The position numbers and the translations under genes are program-made. From the NCBI RefSeq assembly GCF_000283155.1, contig NW_004454170.1, positions 15,557,984 through 15,621,983 of the forward strand: a stretch of DNA of 64,000 nucleotides, given 5' to 3'. The stretch is from Ceratotherium simum simum. Lineage: Eukaryota > Chordata > Mammalia > Perissodactyla > Rhinocerotidae. This document shows, piece by piece, positions 37,891 to 49,971 of the stretch (positions are counted from its first letter, which is position 1; each line of letters starts with the position of its first letter). The notes beneath the pieces are model-generated. The model did no database searches. It was not told the origin of the DNA and saw only the letters and a program-made list of their open reading frames with translations.

Positions 37891-38190
37891 CAATTTATAA
37901 GATGCTTACTGAGTATCAACTATGGCTCAGACATGGTCCCAGGTGATGGGAATACGAAGAATGATTAAACATGGTCCCTGCCCTTGAGGCACTCAAATGA
38001 ACAGGGCAAAGAGAAACAAAAAAAATAGGTTGTGGTGTAATAAGTGCTGCAATAGAGCTTTTGGTAAAGTGCTAAGGAGACCCAGATAAAAGGGTAATTA
38101 TTCCAGAAACGGGATCAGAAAAAGCAGAAGAGTACAGATGCCATCTGAGCTGGGATGTGAAAGGTAAGTAGGAGTTCATCAGTCAATCAG
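37890..38190 (-). mobile_element. L2 LINE fragment
   Basis: Reversed L2: TTACTGAGTATCAACTATGG, CATGGTCCCTGCCCTTGAGG, GTAATAAGTGCTGCAATAG, ATCTGAGCTGGGATGTGAAAG. Confidence 0.75.
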
Positions 38191-39385
38191 TGAGCCGAAA
38201 GCACTGCAGGTGACACCACGGCCCCAGCATCAACAGAGGAAGAGAGAGCTGCATAGAAACGTGCACTTCACTATGGATAATGAAATCTGAAACTCTGGAT
38301 TCTCAATCAAGAACAGGGCTAGTTCTTTTCATGGAGACATAACCACAGGGAGCTGGAGGGACGGATGGAAGGAAAGCTTTTAAACCTTCTGCCACCAACC
38401 CTGTTGCTGTAACTCTTTGCAAAATAGGGAGTTCAGGTTAGGGCTAGGGGCTGAAATCAGAGCTGCTGGCATCAGCACTTTCCGGGCCAGTCATCTAAAG
38501 TTTTACAAGCCTTTATCCCTCAGGCAGACACTCTTTTGTGAACTGTCTAGGTCAACACTGGAGAGAAAGTCATTTTTGTAAAGAATATCATAATCCTCCA
38601 ATTTTAACCAAAGAATGTTCATGAAGCAACACTTTAATCAACTTTAGTTCCCTGGGAAACACTTCTGTGGGAGCAGAATGGCAGCAGGTCCCTCCGGGAG
38701 ACCCCCAGTCGCAGGGCGGATGAAAACTGGGTCCCGGGGCTCAGCAGATCACGGAATCATTGCTGTGCACATAGATGCATGTTAAAAATGTGCCTGAGTC
38801 AGTGTGTGCAAGTCATTTCTCCTTTAGCACCACACACACAGTCAGCAGATGCAGAGAGAATTCAGTGTTTGTCAGTAACACTTAAAGTGAGCAAATCACT
38901 TATTCAGCATCTTTGTAGAACAGCTTTAATTTTCAGTTACAGCTCTGAGTACAAGGGTCAGTTAGCCCTGTAAGTCAGCTTAAGCTGAAAGAACAGGCGC
39001 AAATAACAGGGAATGGATGCAGGGGCTCGAGGATCTTGAGCAGGAAAGGATCTTAAGATGCTCAGGGGGGGACCCTGTATGAATAGGAGGAAGGTCAGAT
39101 TCGTGGGCACACAGCCAGAGACCCTGGAGACTATTTTTAATCCAGAAGAAGGACAGGAAGGAACAGGAACAAAAAAAAGGAACTCACATAGGAGAAATGG
39201 AAAGCAAGAAGGAAGCAACTGCAATAAGCAAATGGAAAGACGGTGAGAAAAATAGATCTTAAAACCAAATCGTATTCCTAACAGGAAAGCCAGGAACACT
39301 GTAAGAAAAGGCTGAGAGAGAGAAGAAAACACAGAAAGCAACAATAGGACCACTCTAAGGAAGTATTTTAAATGCCTACATCTTA
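38190..39385. other. Unannotated intron 2 sequence
   Basis: Contains a locally GC-rich patch at 38660-38750. Neither it nor the 131-codon minus frame at 38958-39353 resembles a known product. Confidence 0.4.
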
Positions 39386-39460
39386 TGAGGGTCAGTGTGG
39401 GTCGGCTGGTTACATTCTTGCCTCTGGCATTAGGTCATGAGTTCAAGTCCCACATCAGGA
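39386..39460 (+). mobile_element. Possible tRNA-derived SINE head
   Basis: GGGTCGGCTGGTTACATTC followed by GAGTTCAAGTCCCACATC looks like tRNA A- and B-box segments. The following 100 bp show no tail I can name. It could be an unclassified SINE or chance. Confidence 0.35.
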
Positions 39461-40009
39461 TTTGGCCTCAAACCAAGCTTTGATTTGTCCAAGCTGCTCT
39501 GGAAGGCTGGAAGCACTTTCCATTCCTTGCTGCATTAACTTCACCACCCTTCTCTGCAACAAATTAAAAGTACCAGAAAGAAAGGGAGAAGCAAAGAGAA
39601 TTAAGAGCCATTATCTCAAAAAAAAAAAATCATACTGGAAAGAATAAGAAAAGAAAGTAGAAAGCTTTCACATGCAAGATATTCACTGCATTTGTCTTTA
39701 GAATGCTGCAAGTATGGGATATTTTTTTCCCATATCCAATCTATAGATAGAAGCCTTGTCTGCATTCTCAGTGCACGTAGAATACCAGTGGAAACAATGG
39801 TGGTGGCAGAGAAAACACTACACCTTGCTGAAAAGGAAACTATCGTTAGGTAATCAGCAAGTGGGAAGTAAAAATATAGAAAAGATTCCTTCTGGGATGA
39901 GGGAAGAAAGGCAGGACTAGTGAACAGACCATATGCCCATCAAGCACTTAGGTGGTGAGGAGAGAGGGAAAAAACAAAGCGTTTAGGTTAAATAACAACA
40001 ATATTTTCA

Positions 40010-40215
40010 TATTTGTATAATAACTTACATATTACAAAGTACTTTTATATACATTAACTCATGATCCCCACAGGCAGAAGGAAAAGCAGGTATTATCCCC
40101 ATTTCACAGATGAGGAAATTGAAGATTTTAAAAGCCACGTGACATTGTGAAAGTCAAAACCTCAGGAGCAAGTCAGCGCATTCCTAGTTTTGAGCTCAAG
40201 TACTGCATCAGCTGA
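40010..40215 (-). mobile_element. MIR SINE
   Basis: Reverse MIR: CTTTTATATACATTAACTCATG, TATTATCCCCATTTCACAGATGAGGAAATTG, then a diverged tRNA-like end. Confidence 0.85.
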
Positions 40216-40595
40216 CCAACATGCGGCACAGTGGGAAATTTTATCTTTATTTTAACTTACACAGTTTAATCCAGAAATTGAAATTTATGGTGCAAGCACA
40301 ATTTGCTAACATCCTAATTTATGCCCTACGAAGAATGATCAGCATAATGCTTACCATGCAATTTTTAGAAAAATTGTTTCCTATCCTCCCATTTTTCATG
40401 CAGAAATAGCAAATATGGAAGATAGAAAATAGCCCATTGATAAGTAGCAAAATATTTTTGAAGCGTAAAAATAAAACACCAACAAATTAACTATATAAGA
40501 AACTGAAGGAATTTGAAATGCAAAATATTAGAGCCCAAGCAATAACTGTCTTCTACTGTACAGGCCGCCAGAGAAAACACAATAGATAATATATA

Positions 40596-40656
40596 TTTTT
40601 TTTTTTTGTAAGGAGAGCAGCCCTGTGCTAACATCTGCCAATCCTCCTTTTTTTTT
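40596..40656 (-). mobile_element. ERE-type SINE, 3' part beside gap
   Basis: T-run, then GTAAGGAGAGCAGCCCTGTGCTAACATCTGCC and CCTCCTTTTTTTTT: the reversed end of an ERE tail. It breaks off at the N run. Confidence 0.85.
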
Positions 40657-41261
40657 NNNNNNNNNNNNNNNNNNNNNNNNNNNNNNNNNNNNNNNNNNNN
40701 NNNNNNNNNNNNNNNNNNNNNNNNNNNNNNNNNNNNNNNNNNNNNNNNNNNNNNNNNNNNNNNNNNNNNNNNNNNNNNNNNNNNNNNNNNNNNNNNNNNN
40801 NNNNNNNNNNNNNNNNNNNNNNNNNNNNNNNNNNNNNNNNNNNNNNNNNNNNNNNNNNNNNNNNNNNNNNNNNNNNNNNNNNNNNNNNNNNNNNNNNNNN
40901 NNNNNNNNNNNNNNNNNNNNNNNNNNNNNNNNNNNNNNNNNNNNNNNNNNNNNNNNNNNNNNNNNNNNNNNNNNNNNNNNNNNNNNNNNNNNNNNNNNNN
41001 NNNNNNNNNNNNNNNNNNNNNNNNNNNNNNNNNNNNNNNNNNNNNNNNNNNNNNNNNNNNNNNNNNNNNNNNNNNNNNNNNNNNNNNNNNNNNNNNNNNN
41101 NNNNNNNNNNNNNNNNNNNNNNNNNNNNNNNNNNNNNNNNNNNNNNNNNNNNNNNNNNNNNNNNNNNNNNNNNNNNNNNNNNNNNNNNNNNNNNNNNNNN
41201 NNNNNNNNNNNNNNNNNNNNNNNNNNNNNNNNNNNNNNNNNNNNNNNNNNNNNNNNNNNNN
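40657..41261. other. Assembly gap (605 N)
   Basis: Unknown bases. Both edges are ERE sequence in the same orientation. No reading frame across it is meaningful. Confidence 1.
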
Positions 41262-41355
41262 GAGAAGCGGTGCGTCGGTGCGCGCCCGGGATCTGAACCC
41301 AGGTCACCAGTAGCAGAGCGTGCGCACTTAACCGCTAAGCCACGGGGCGAGCCCC
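41262..41355 (-). mobile_element. ERE-type SINE, 5' head beside gap
   Basis: Reversed ERE head: GAGAAGCGGTGCGTCGGTG, GGGATCTGAACCCAGG, GCGCACTTAACCGCTAAGCC, ending CGGGGCGAGCCCC. I find no duplication linking its flank (CTCACGGCAGG) to the flank of the 40596 piece, so the two need not be one insertion. Confidence 0.88.
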
Positions 41356-41414
41356 TCACGGCAGGGTTTAAAAGAGGGACCAACAGTGGGGTCCTGATGA
41401 GAGCCACCACTGAG

Positions 41415-41620
41415 TGAGTGAGTGCATACTACCCCCTAGGCACTGTGCCAAGCACCTTACACACATAACTCCTTCACCTTCTTTACAGGTGAGGAACTCA
41501 GGCTCAGAGAGTTAAGTAACTTCACAGCTCAAGCCCATGCAGCTCACACTGCAGAGGCAAGTTCTGAATTCAGGCCTGTCTGGCTCCAAAGCACAGGCTC
41601 TGGACCAGTGCACTAGGTCA
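41415..41620 (-). mobile_element. MIR SINE
   Basis: Reverse MIR: GGCACTGTGCCAAGCACCTTAC, TTTACAGGTGAGGAACTCAGG, GAATTCAGGCCTGTCTGGC. Confidence 0.85.
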
Positions 41621-43860
41621 CCTCCCTCACCCAGAGCTCCTGCAGGAAATAGCCCTGAAAAGGAGGAGCAAGCAGGAGTTGCCAGCTCCTGCGAAGGCTC
41701 CAACTGAGGAGAAAGAACCGTGTGCGAACTCCCCAGCCAGGCCTTGCTGGCTCTGGGCCCTGTTAATACTTGGTTAAGTCATTTTTAAAACAGATATGGT
41801 CACTGTGTTGTGTCATTAGGAGGAGTCAACATTCGGATAGAAAATAACAAGGGTTTTCCCTATGCTTTACAAACTAACCAAATGATTTTCTGAACTTTCT
41901 ATCTAGGAGTATCAGTTATCTCAATAAAAAAATTCAAGTGTTGCAATTTTAATTGGAAAAGTCATGACTATAAAGCATTTTATTTTTAGCCAATGTCTAA
42001 TCCAGTTTCGATTATTTTTACCTATATCCATTAAATGTTCTTTTGTTAGATAAAAATTGTCCACCGATTCTAGCTCCATCACTGGCATGGACAGAAGTTA
42101 CGGGCATGAAAATGGCATATAACAGAGAGGAGTTGCTAGTTAAGAGGGTTGCAAAGAGCCTCAGTTGACATTACTGACCAAAGACATCCTACTTTTAGCA
42201 GAAAACGTTTGTTTTTGTCCTTCAAATTATCTTTAGAATTATGCAACTGGAAGGACTCAGCCTTGGCTTCACTTTTATAAAAGATGAAAATGGGTATTTA
42301 AATCAGGAAACAAAATACAGGAAAAAGTTGAATTGCTCAGTTCTTTGCTGAAAAGAGCAAACAAACAGAAAACGTCTGGGGGAGTTTACACAGGATAAGA
42401 TTAACTATGTGGAAATGAATTCAAATGAATGGACCACAGATGGCGCAAGCAATTAAATGCTAGCAAATGTAGGGTAATGAGTCTCCGCGAGTGAAAAAAA
42501 ATATAGAACCGCCACCAACACACCATCCCACCCTCAACCACCACCATTATTACCCTGAGAAGTCATACTCTGCATGACATAAAGGAGAAGATGGCTTTGA
42601 GGAACCAAGCCAGGCAGAAACCCTAATCATCAGAACACAATACACAGCCACAGTAGTGAAAAGGCACAGGTACTTCTACAATGTTAAGCCAAAAGGATGA
42701 GTGGTTTACAAGATGACTCTCTCTGCATAAGACTAACCAAGCTTCCTCTGAGGCAGTGTCTTCTACCTGACGTTGTAAGCTTGTCCTACCTGTATTCCTT
42801 CCTTCCTTCCTCTATTTTTATTCTTTCTAAAACTGAAGATGGTTCCTAAACAGAGAAAAGTTAACCAATCATAATAATACAATTAAGGGAAACCAAGCAA
42901 AACATGACAAAGTGAGGCTTTGATCAATTACATAGGAGAGGCCATGGAGTGACATTACAAAGCTGCACCAAATCCTAAAAGATAAAACGTGAAAAGACAT
43001 TTTAATTTAGGTCGTGTGTGTCTGTGTGTGTGTAAGAAAGACTGAGATTGTGCTAGTGGTAACCTAGGAAAGCATTAGATCTTACCCATCTTTTTCTTTT
43101 ATATAACAAGTGGAGTTAGCAATCAGAGCGAGCCTCCAAGAGCAATAATGCCAGCAGCCAGGATAAATAGTGTCAGAGAGGGTTTAAAGACCGAGCAGGG
43201 AGAGGGAAAAAGACCAGAACACCTAACCATAAAATTTCTTGTGTCCCTAACAACACAATTATAAGTTTAACTGCTGTTGTCTAAAATACAACTCTGTAAT
43301 CATAGTCCTGCGGGTTCCATATTTATTCTCTCTCCATGGCCTATAGACTCAATTTGTTTAGTTTGTAGGGAAACGGAAGACTTAAAAAGAAAAGACAAGA
43401 AACCACCAGCTCTTCAAAGTTCTCTGGAATCTGAGAACCAAGCAATGCTTGCTGCCTCTTTTATGGTGAGTCTAAACTGAGATTTTGTCTCTGGACATGA
43501 CACATGTGACACGCCCAGGTCTGGTTATTCTGCAGGGCCTTCTGACAGGAAAGAAGGCATTTGCTAGTGTATACAAGGAGGAAACCTGACAAAGTCCCCA
43601 GGACATTTCACTCAATGAGAAGAGGATGATGCTGACCCCAGCAAGTCGGAAGGCTTTTGACCTGCTCTTTGAAACCAGGGTGCCTCAGCTCCACGCCTGC
43701 CAGGACTCCTCATCCTCCACTCCCACTGCTCTCCCTACACTCTCCCCTCCACCCGCCCTCTTCACTTCCATTCAGGTCCTCATTCCTTTCCTCACTTCAT
43801 TACCACTTTAGCTTCCTCTCCATCTCCATGCCCCATTCTGGCGCCTTTCCAACGCATCCG
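41620..43860. other. Unannotated intron 2 sequence
   Basis: AT-rich with a short CCTT simple repeat near 42797-42812 and a short TG run near 43013-43033. No gene recognised. Confidence 0.4.
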
Positions 43861-44335
43861 CCCCTGAGCTGTCAGTCATCTTTCTAAAGTGCAAATCTGA
43901 CCACGCCACTCTGCTTTAAGACCCTCGATGACTACCACAAATTACAGCTCAGCATACCAGGTTCTCGGCGACATGGCTCCAGCCTTTCTCTCTAGCCCCC
44001 TTTCCTGTCACTTTCCCACCAGGCGCCCTTCCCTCTTCCCCATGCTGAGCCTCACATAGTGGTCCCCTCTCTGGCCTCCATGCTTTCCCCCACGCTGTGC
44101 TCTCTGACGGGAACGCCTGTCTCCAGTGCCCCACACACCCTCCCCTAACACACGGGGAAGATCTCTCCCATAGCACTGATCACACTTACCACAATACATT
44201 GTGGCTAACGTTTCTGTCTCCACTACTACCTGTAAGTTCCTTAAGAACAAGGGGTGTTTTGTTTTACTTTGGATTCCCAAGATTTAACACGGTGTCTGGC
44301 ATAAAGTAGGCTGTTGATGAAAAAATGAATGCTAT
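43860..44335 (+). mobile_element. L2 LINE 3' portion
   Basis: Forward L2: CTAAAGTGCAAATCTGACCACG, CATGGCTCCAGCCTTTCTC, TTCCTTAAGAACAAGGGGTG, GTGTCTGGCATAAAGTAGG. Confidence 0.85.
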
Positions 44336-44925
44336 CAAAGGTGAGGTTAGCAGACTCAGATACAGGTGACAGAATCACACAAGGAGACACGCAACGGCAG
44401 TGAGGGAGTTCACAGTGAATGTGTTTTCTAGCAAATGACCCAGAATCTGCCCAAAACTCCAGACTCCAAATCAACTCTGTGGAGACAGCCCCACCCATCA
44501 GCAACCCAAACTCAGCTGGCTGCGCTTCTCCAACGGAATGAGGCAACATTTAGTATTTTCCCCCATTTAACCAATACTTTCCTTGATCTGTTTACAGAAA
44601 TCTTTTTTTTTCCCTTCTGTAAAAAGTATATCATGGTAGAAATTTAAATGTTTTACTTATTTTAGCTTATTATTGCATATTTTAACATAAAATGCATAAG
44701 ACAGTTACTAGAAGAGTCTGATTATTTAGAAGGGGGAAGCATAAAAGGATATGCATACCATGGACAAAGGAAACTAAAATAAGTGGGATAGAGCCGTGAC
44801 AAATTCCAGCTAAGTGCTAAAGGGGAAAGGCAGAGTATTTACCTTATTGCTCTCTTTTTCTTTCTAAATTTAAAACTCTAAGAAACTTTTTCTTTATAAT
44901 TTCACAGAAATAAGAATGAAATACA

Positions 44926-45162
44926 GGGGCCGGCCCTGTGGCCTAGTGGTTAAGTTCAGCATGCTCTGCTTCGGTGGCCCAGGTTCAGTTCCTGGGCATG
45001 GACCTACACCACTCATCAGTGGCCATGCTGTGGCGGCAACCCACATGCAAAATAGAGGAAGACTGGCACAGATGTTAGCTCAGGGGCCATCTTCCTCAAG
45101 CAAAAGGAGGAAGATTGGCAACAGATGTTAGCTCAGGGCAACTCTTTCTCAGCAAAAAAAAA
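44926..45162 (+). mobile_element. ERE-type SINE
   Basis: Head GGGGCCGGCCCTGTGGCCTA, GGACCTACACCACTCATC, paired TTAGCTCAGGG units and an A-tail. Target duplication AAGAATGAAATA at 44912-44923 and 45163-45174, 12 of 12 bases. Confidence 0.95.
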
Positions 45163-45444
45163 AAGAATGAAATATGTTTATAATTTAACTGAATGTATAC
45201 TTTAAGGAGTTAATATGCCTCTGATATTTATGCTGTTATGTATGTTACATTACGCTGTTACGTATTTGCCAGGGGTAAACACATATTTTATGCTCAACTG
45301 AGTGTCCCCTGGATTGATAATTGAAATGGATATTCTTGATTATATGCTGAATATCTCTTCCTCAGATCTCAAGAGATTTTGAGAGCAGTGCAAGGACTCA
45401 ATGTAATAACAATGTCTCAGGCAACTGAAATCTACTATATTTTC

Positions 45445-45759
45445 TTTTTTGTGTGTGTGAGGAAGATCAGCCCTGAGCTAACATCCATGCCAATCCTCCT
45501 TTTTTTTTGCTGAGGAAGACCTGCCCTGAGCTAACATCTATTGCCAATCCTCCTCCTTTTTTTTTCCCCCCCCTTTTTCCCCTCAAAGCCCCAGTAGATA
45601 GTTGTACGTCATAGCTGCACATCCTTCTAGTTGCTGTATGTGGGACGCGGCCTCAGCATGGCCGGACAAGCGGTGCGTCGGTGCACGCCCGGGATCCGAA
45701 CCCGGGCCGCCAGTAGCGGAGCGCGCGCACTTAACCGCTAAGCCATGGGGCCAGCCCCA
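45445..45759 (-). mobile_element. ERE-type SINE, long composite form
   Basis: Minus strand: head GGGGCTGGCCCCATGGCTTA, GGGTTCGGATCCCGGGCG, the AGCAACTAGAAGGATGTGC body and CTACTGGGGCTTTGAGG, then two AGCTCAGGGC tail units and a CA/A end. Its 17-bp target duplication AAATCTACTATATTTTC / AAATCTACTATACTTTC (45428-45444, 45760-45776) differs at one base. Confidence 0.96.
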
Positions 45760-46404
45760 AAATCTACTATACTTTCCTGATGGGTGTAGGCTACCATATT
45801 GTTGGATTATTTCAGTAACATGTTCCCAAGGTCAAAATGAAAAAATATCAGTTGGTTCATTTACAGATGGTGGGTAATTTTTGAAATTTACTTTCTAAAG
45901 CCTATATTAAACATTCCAATAGACAAGAATAATGCAATCCAAGGGCCTGTTTTCCTAGATGAAAACAAGGATGACCAACTGTAAACTAAGGGCTCCTCTA
46001 GGCTTATCTCCTTACCATTCTAAAATCCCCCTCCTGAGCTTTCCAACCACACACAACTGTAACGCTTGCCAACACTTTTTAACTCGTGCATAGCCTCTCC
46101 TTCAACATTCAGCAATAAGACAAGTACAACTGGACCTCTTGCTTTTACAAGGCACTGGAGTTACTTCACTGCCACGAATGTTTTGTTAAAATGAATAATC
46201 ACTACCTTTGTTTGTGCCCTGCTTTGTTCCAGAAAGGATGTGAGATAGCTGTAAGGATTACCTAATTGATTTTTCTCGCTCTCACACACCCCTCCTCTTC
46301 TTTATCAGCTGACATCTTCATGCTGATTTTGTTTTAAATAAGGAGCAACCAGACACTCATATTTATCAAGACAATATTAGTCTCCCAAAAAGGGATGAAG
46401 CTTA

Positions 46405-46700
46405 ATCTGTTCATTCAACAAACATTTATTGGGTTTCTGCCAACTAGATGGCCACATTTCCCACTTCACGAAGCTTACAGTCTAGTGGGGGACACAAACA
46501 ATTAAACAGGCAATTACAGCAGGGTGAGGTAAATGCATGACAGAGAGCGAGAGACAATGCTTCTGGAACACGCAGAAGGGGCACCTCCTCCAGACCTGAG
46601 AGCTAGAGAAGCTTCCTGGAAGGGAAGTTAGCTGAAAAGTCTAGCACCTGTATGCCACTTGAAGGCAATATGGATAGCAAGGCCAGCAAAACACCAGGTA
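46405..46700 (-). mobile_element. L2 LINE fragment
   Basis: Reversed L2: TTCATTCAACAAACATTTATTGGG, GAAGCTTACAGTCTAGTGGGG, CTAGAGAAGCTTCCTGGAAG. Confidence 0.8.
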
Positions 46701-48215
46701 GAGTCGATCCAAAGAGTCAATTTAAGTACGAGTCAAATTCTCAATCCAGACGTGACACATGGTTATCTTACCACTGCACCCATGTAACTCACGGACTAGA
46801 CACAATTCACCCTAAACACTAGGTTCTATAACAGATTTCCAGTTCCTTTTATTTCTAAATACATTCTGCTTTCTCCTGTCCTATTTCACTATCTTTTCCA
46901 GCCTCCCAGCTATCAAGCATTTCAACTCAACCCCAAAAGGGCCTATGTGGGAGATAGTATGATACACATAGGATGTAGGGTCAGGAGGCACTGGGGCCCC
47001 ACCACAAAGACCACATAACCATACAAGTGTAGAACTGAGAAAAGCCATGTGACTATCTACTGACCATTCCACTCCCCACAAACTTTGCAGAGGTGACTCA
47101 GCACTACCAATCCTGCTCATGAAACAAATATCCCCACTTTGAACTTATCTTAGGTTTGACACATTTTTCTGGACCCTGCATCTGCCATATTCTGAAGATA
47201 GCAGAATGGGCTCTTGACACCAAAGCCTCTTCCCTAACAGTTGGATCCTTTCCCTCAGACCATTTGAGTATTCTTCCTAAAATGGTACATTTCCTGCATC
47301 CAGAGAATACTGATATTTTCTTAAATCATTACTACGTATCACTGACAATGTATAACCACAATGCTGGGACCAAAGAAAGATACTAAGTTTTGACCATTCG
47401 CTCTTCCAAAAGTCACTGGACATTCTGCAAGCTAATTGAATAGTTGGTGAAATTACTTTTTAATGTCTCTTCCAATCCTGAAACTTTTTGATTCTAAGAC
47501 ATAATTGGAGCCATTTTTCTTCGAGGGCTAGAGCTGGGTAAAATTATCCTAGTCTAAGATGTTATTGTACAGGAAAAATTGGGTATTTCAATAATACTTT
47601 GTTTTTCAAAGTTGCCCAACATAACCTCACTGTCAATGGGCAAGACTGCAGCTGTACGTCTAAGTAAACCCAGCATAGGCCATACTCGATTGTACATTTT
47701 ACAACCAAAGACAGGTTTTACTTCAAAAGATCAACTGAACACAAAATTTAACAAAACAAAAAAGAATGCCCTAAACGTTTTGGATTGTATGATACTTCAC
47801 ATCTAAGGATGTGTATTTATTTTGCTATCCTTCCCAGACTGAATCTTGATTATGTTTTGCGATCTGAGTACTAGCAAATACAAAAATTGTACTCAGTCTT
47901 TTAAGCTTTTTGAATAAGCCTTACAATCATGTAATGAGAGCTATACCCACCCTCATGTGCTATATAACTTCATACATATCTTTGGTGCACCATACTTTAC
48001 ACATCCAAAATGGAGAGCTTATCAATAAAATACACATCTTTACAACAAATATCTCAATTTGTAACTCAAGTTATCATTCAAAACATAAAGAAAAGAAAAC
48101 CACATCGCTCAAGTCCTGCACCAGGTGCAATATCTAGGGGAAACGTACACCATAAGCATCCTTTCTCTTCTGAACCAATGTTCTCCACTGCTATGGAAAC
48201 AGCCTTAAGGTCCCA
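46700..48215. other. Unannotated intron 2 sequence
   Basis: No gene, repeat or RNA recognised. Confidence 0.4.
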
Positions 48216-48385
48216 GGCAGCTCCTGATAGCAAAGAACCAACTATCTGGGTTCAAAACCAGCCTCTACCACTTTCTAGCTGTGTGACCCCAGCAAGTAAT
48301 TTAACTTCTCCTGGCATTCATCTCCTCATGTGGAAAAAAAGAGATGATCGTGATACCACCTTCCTCATAAGGTTGTTGTCATATT
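48215..48385 (+). mobile_element. MIR SINE
   Basis: Forward MIR: TGGGTTCAAAACCAGCCTCTACC, CTTTCTAGCTGTGTGACCCC, TTTAACTTCTCCTGGCATTC, CTCATAAGGTTGTTGTC. Confidence 0.9.
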
Positions 48386-49057
48386 TCAATCACACCCTCA
48401 CCGCACCTCAATCTCTAGTTCACTCTACAATTGGCTGCTTTGAAGAATTTTTAAAGGGTTACCAGAATGTAGGAAAACAAATATAGAGAAGCCACTCAGT
48501 CCTAAAGAGAAAGGTTTTGTAATTGCTATGGCTCAATTGGTTGAGTCACATTTAATTAAGTCTGGAATTTCCAAGGACAAAAACCAGAGCTTCCCAACAG
48601 GACACCTAAGACAAGAAAACAAGCCGGATCAGAACTTGCTCTCAAGGACTGGGGTGGTAGCAGCAAATCGCACTTGGTTAAAATGGGGGGAAGAGACCGA
48701 TTCCTTCATCAACTAAAAGCAATCTTTTTACATGATCCTCCCTTTCAATATTTCAGCTCTATTCTGCTAAATCCGGGGTGCACCAAGTATAAATTTGAGC
48801 ACTAGAAGAGGTGGGAGAGAAGAGAAGTGGGGTCCAGTAAACAGAACAGTCAGTGAAGATGACTAAATAATTGTGAACATCGAAACGAAGCATACTTTGT
48901 GCGCTTGGGACCTAGAGAGTTAACTCCTCCACATCCCCATGACCTACTCATTCATTGCTATTGTGTTTGGCTAAAAGCTAAAACTGTCACCCAAGCAACA
49001 TCAGCCTCATTAGAAAGGGAGGAACAACCTGGCATCAGAAAATGGAATGACCCTTTT

Positions 49058-49080
49058 GAAGGCGCTGTTTCAGCGCCTTC
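49058..49080. repeat. Perfect GC-rich hairpin
   Basis: GAAGGCGCTG (49058-49067), loop TTT, CAGCGCCTTC (49071-49080): ten perfect base pairs. An outer GAATGA (49045-49050) pairs with TCATTC (49086-49091). It lies in RGL1 intron 2, about 2.6 kb from the start codon. Confidence 0.95.
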
Positions 49081-49935
49081 GTGAATCATTCTGAAATACC
49101 GTGACAAGCCAAACCACATCAACACCACATTTAAATACAATGCATATACACAACCACCAAAAACAAAGTGATGACTTGTCAGAACTCTAGTTCTGCTTTT
49201 CCTATCAGGTCTGCTGGTGATGCACCTAATTAATTTTAAAATCATATTCTGAGTAAAGTACCTATTTGATACGTGAAGACCTCAGGTTTTCAAAGGAAAG
49301 GTTCCTTCCTAACTTTCCAGGCCATACTTGCAGATGTCAGTAACAGTTTACTGCCCTAGTGGGTGGTACCTCGGCCCAAAGTACAGAGCAGGAAAGGCCA
49401 GAGTTGAAGCAGATGGGGAAGCCGAAAGCAATGAATGCCTGTGTCAGCAGACCCATGGCAAAGGAAATCATTGCTGCTGGCCATCCTGCCTTAGACTCCA
49501 GGCGTTACAAGTCACATGCTGCCTCTAGTCTTAACGTGAAGCCCTGAGCAATTCTGTTTCCTGTCCTCCTTCACACCCCACCTTTGAATGCTGCTCAAAA
49601 CACTGAATTTTCTGAAACCCAAAGCCAACAAAGATTGCATGTAAGCGCCTAATCTTCACTGCTCTCAAACCCATCACCTGTGAAGCCTGAGTGTGGCTAG
49701 AGGAAGGCCAGGTGAAACCACACTCCATCCGCCCTATTTGGCCTACCATTATTTTCTTAAGCCTTTTTACATCACCTCTCACTGCTCTCTCTGAGGATTA
49801 CTTCTATCTCCAGATCAAGAATTCCTTCCTTCTTCTACATGTGGATGTTTGCCCAAGTAGTGATCCTGTCGCCAAGCTTTCCAGTTCTCACATCCCCTTA
49901 TTTGGGATGTGCGGAAGGATCCAGCAGGCGATAAT

Positions 49936-49971
49936 AGATAACTCACATGATCCCACCCATGTGAGTTATCT
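49936..49971. repeat. Perfect 14-bp inverted repeat
   Basis: AGATAACTCACATG (49936-49949), 8-base loop, CATGTGAGTTATCT (49958-49971). Fourteen perfect pairs, in intron 2 about 620 bp past the exon 2 donor on the pre-mRNA. Confidence 0.95.

Noticed and set aside
40528..41410. Frames of 220-260 codons across the N run
   Set aside because: They exist only because unknown bases are read as open; the edges are ERE.
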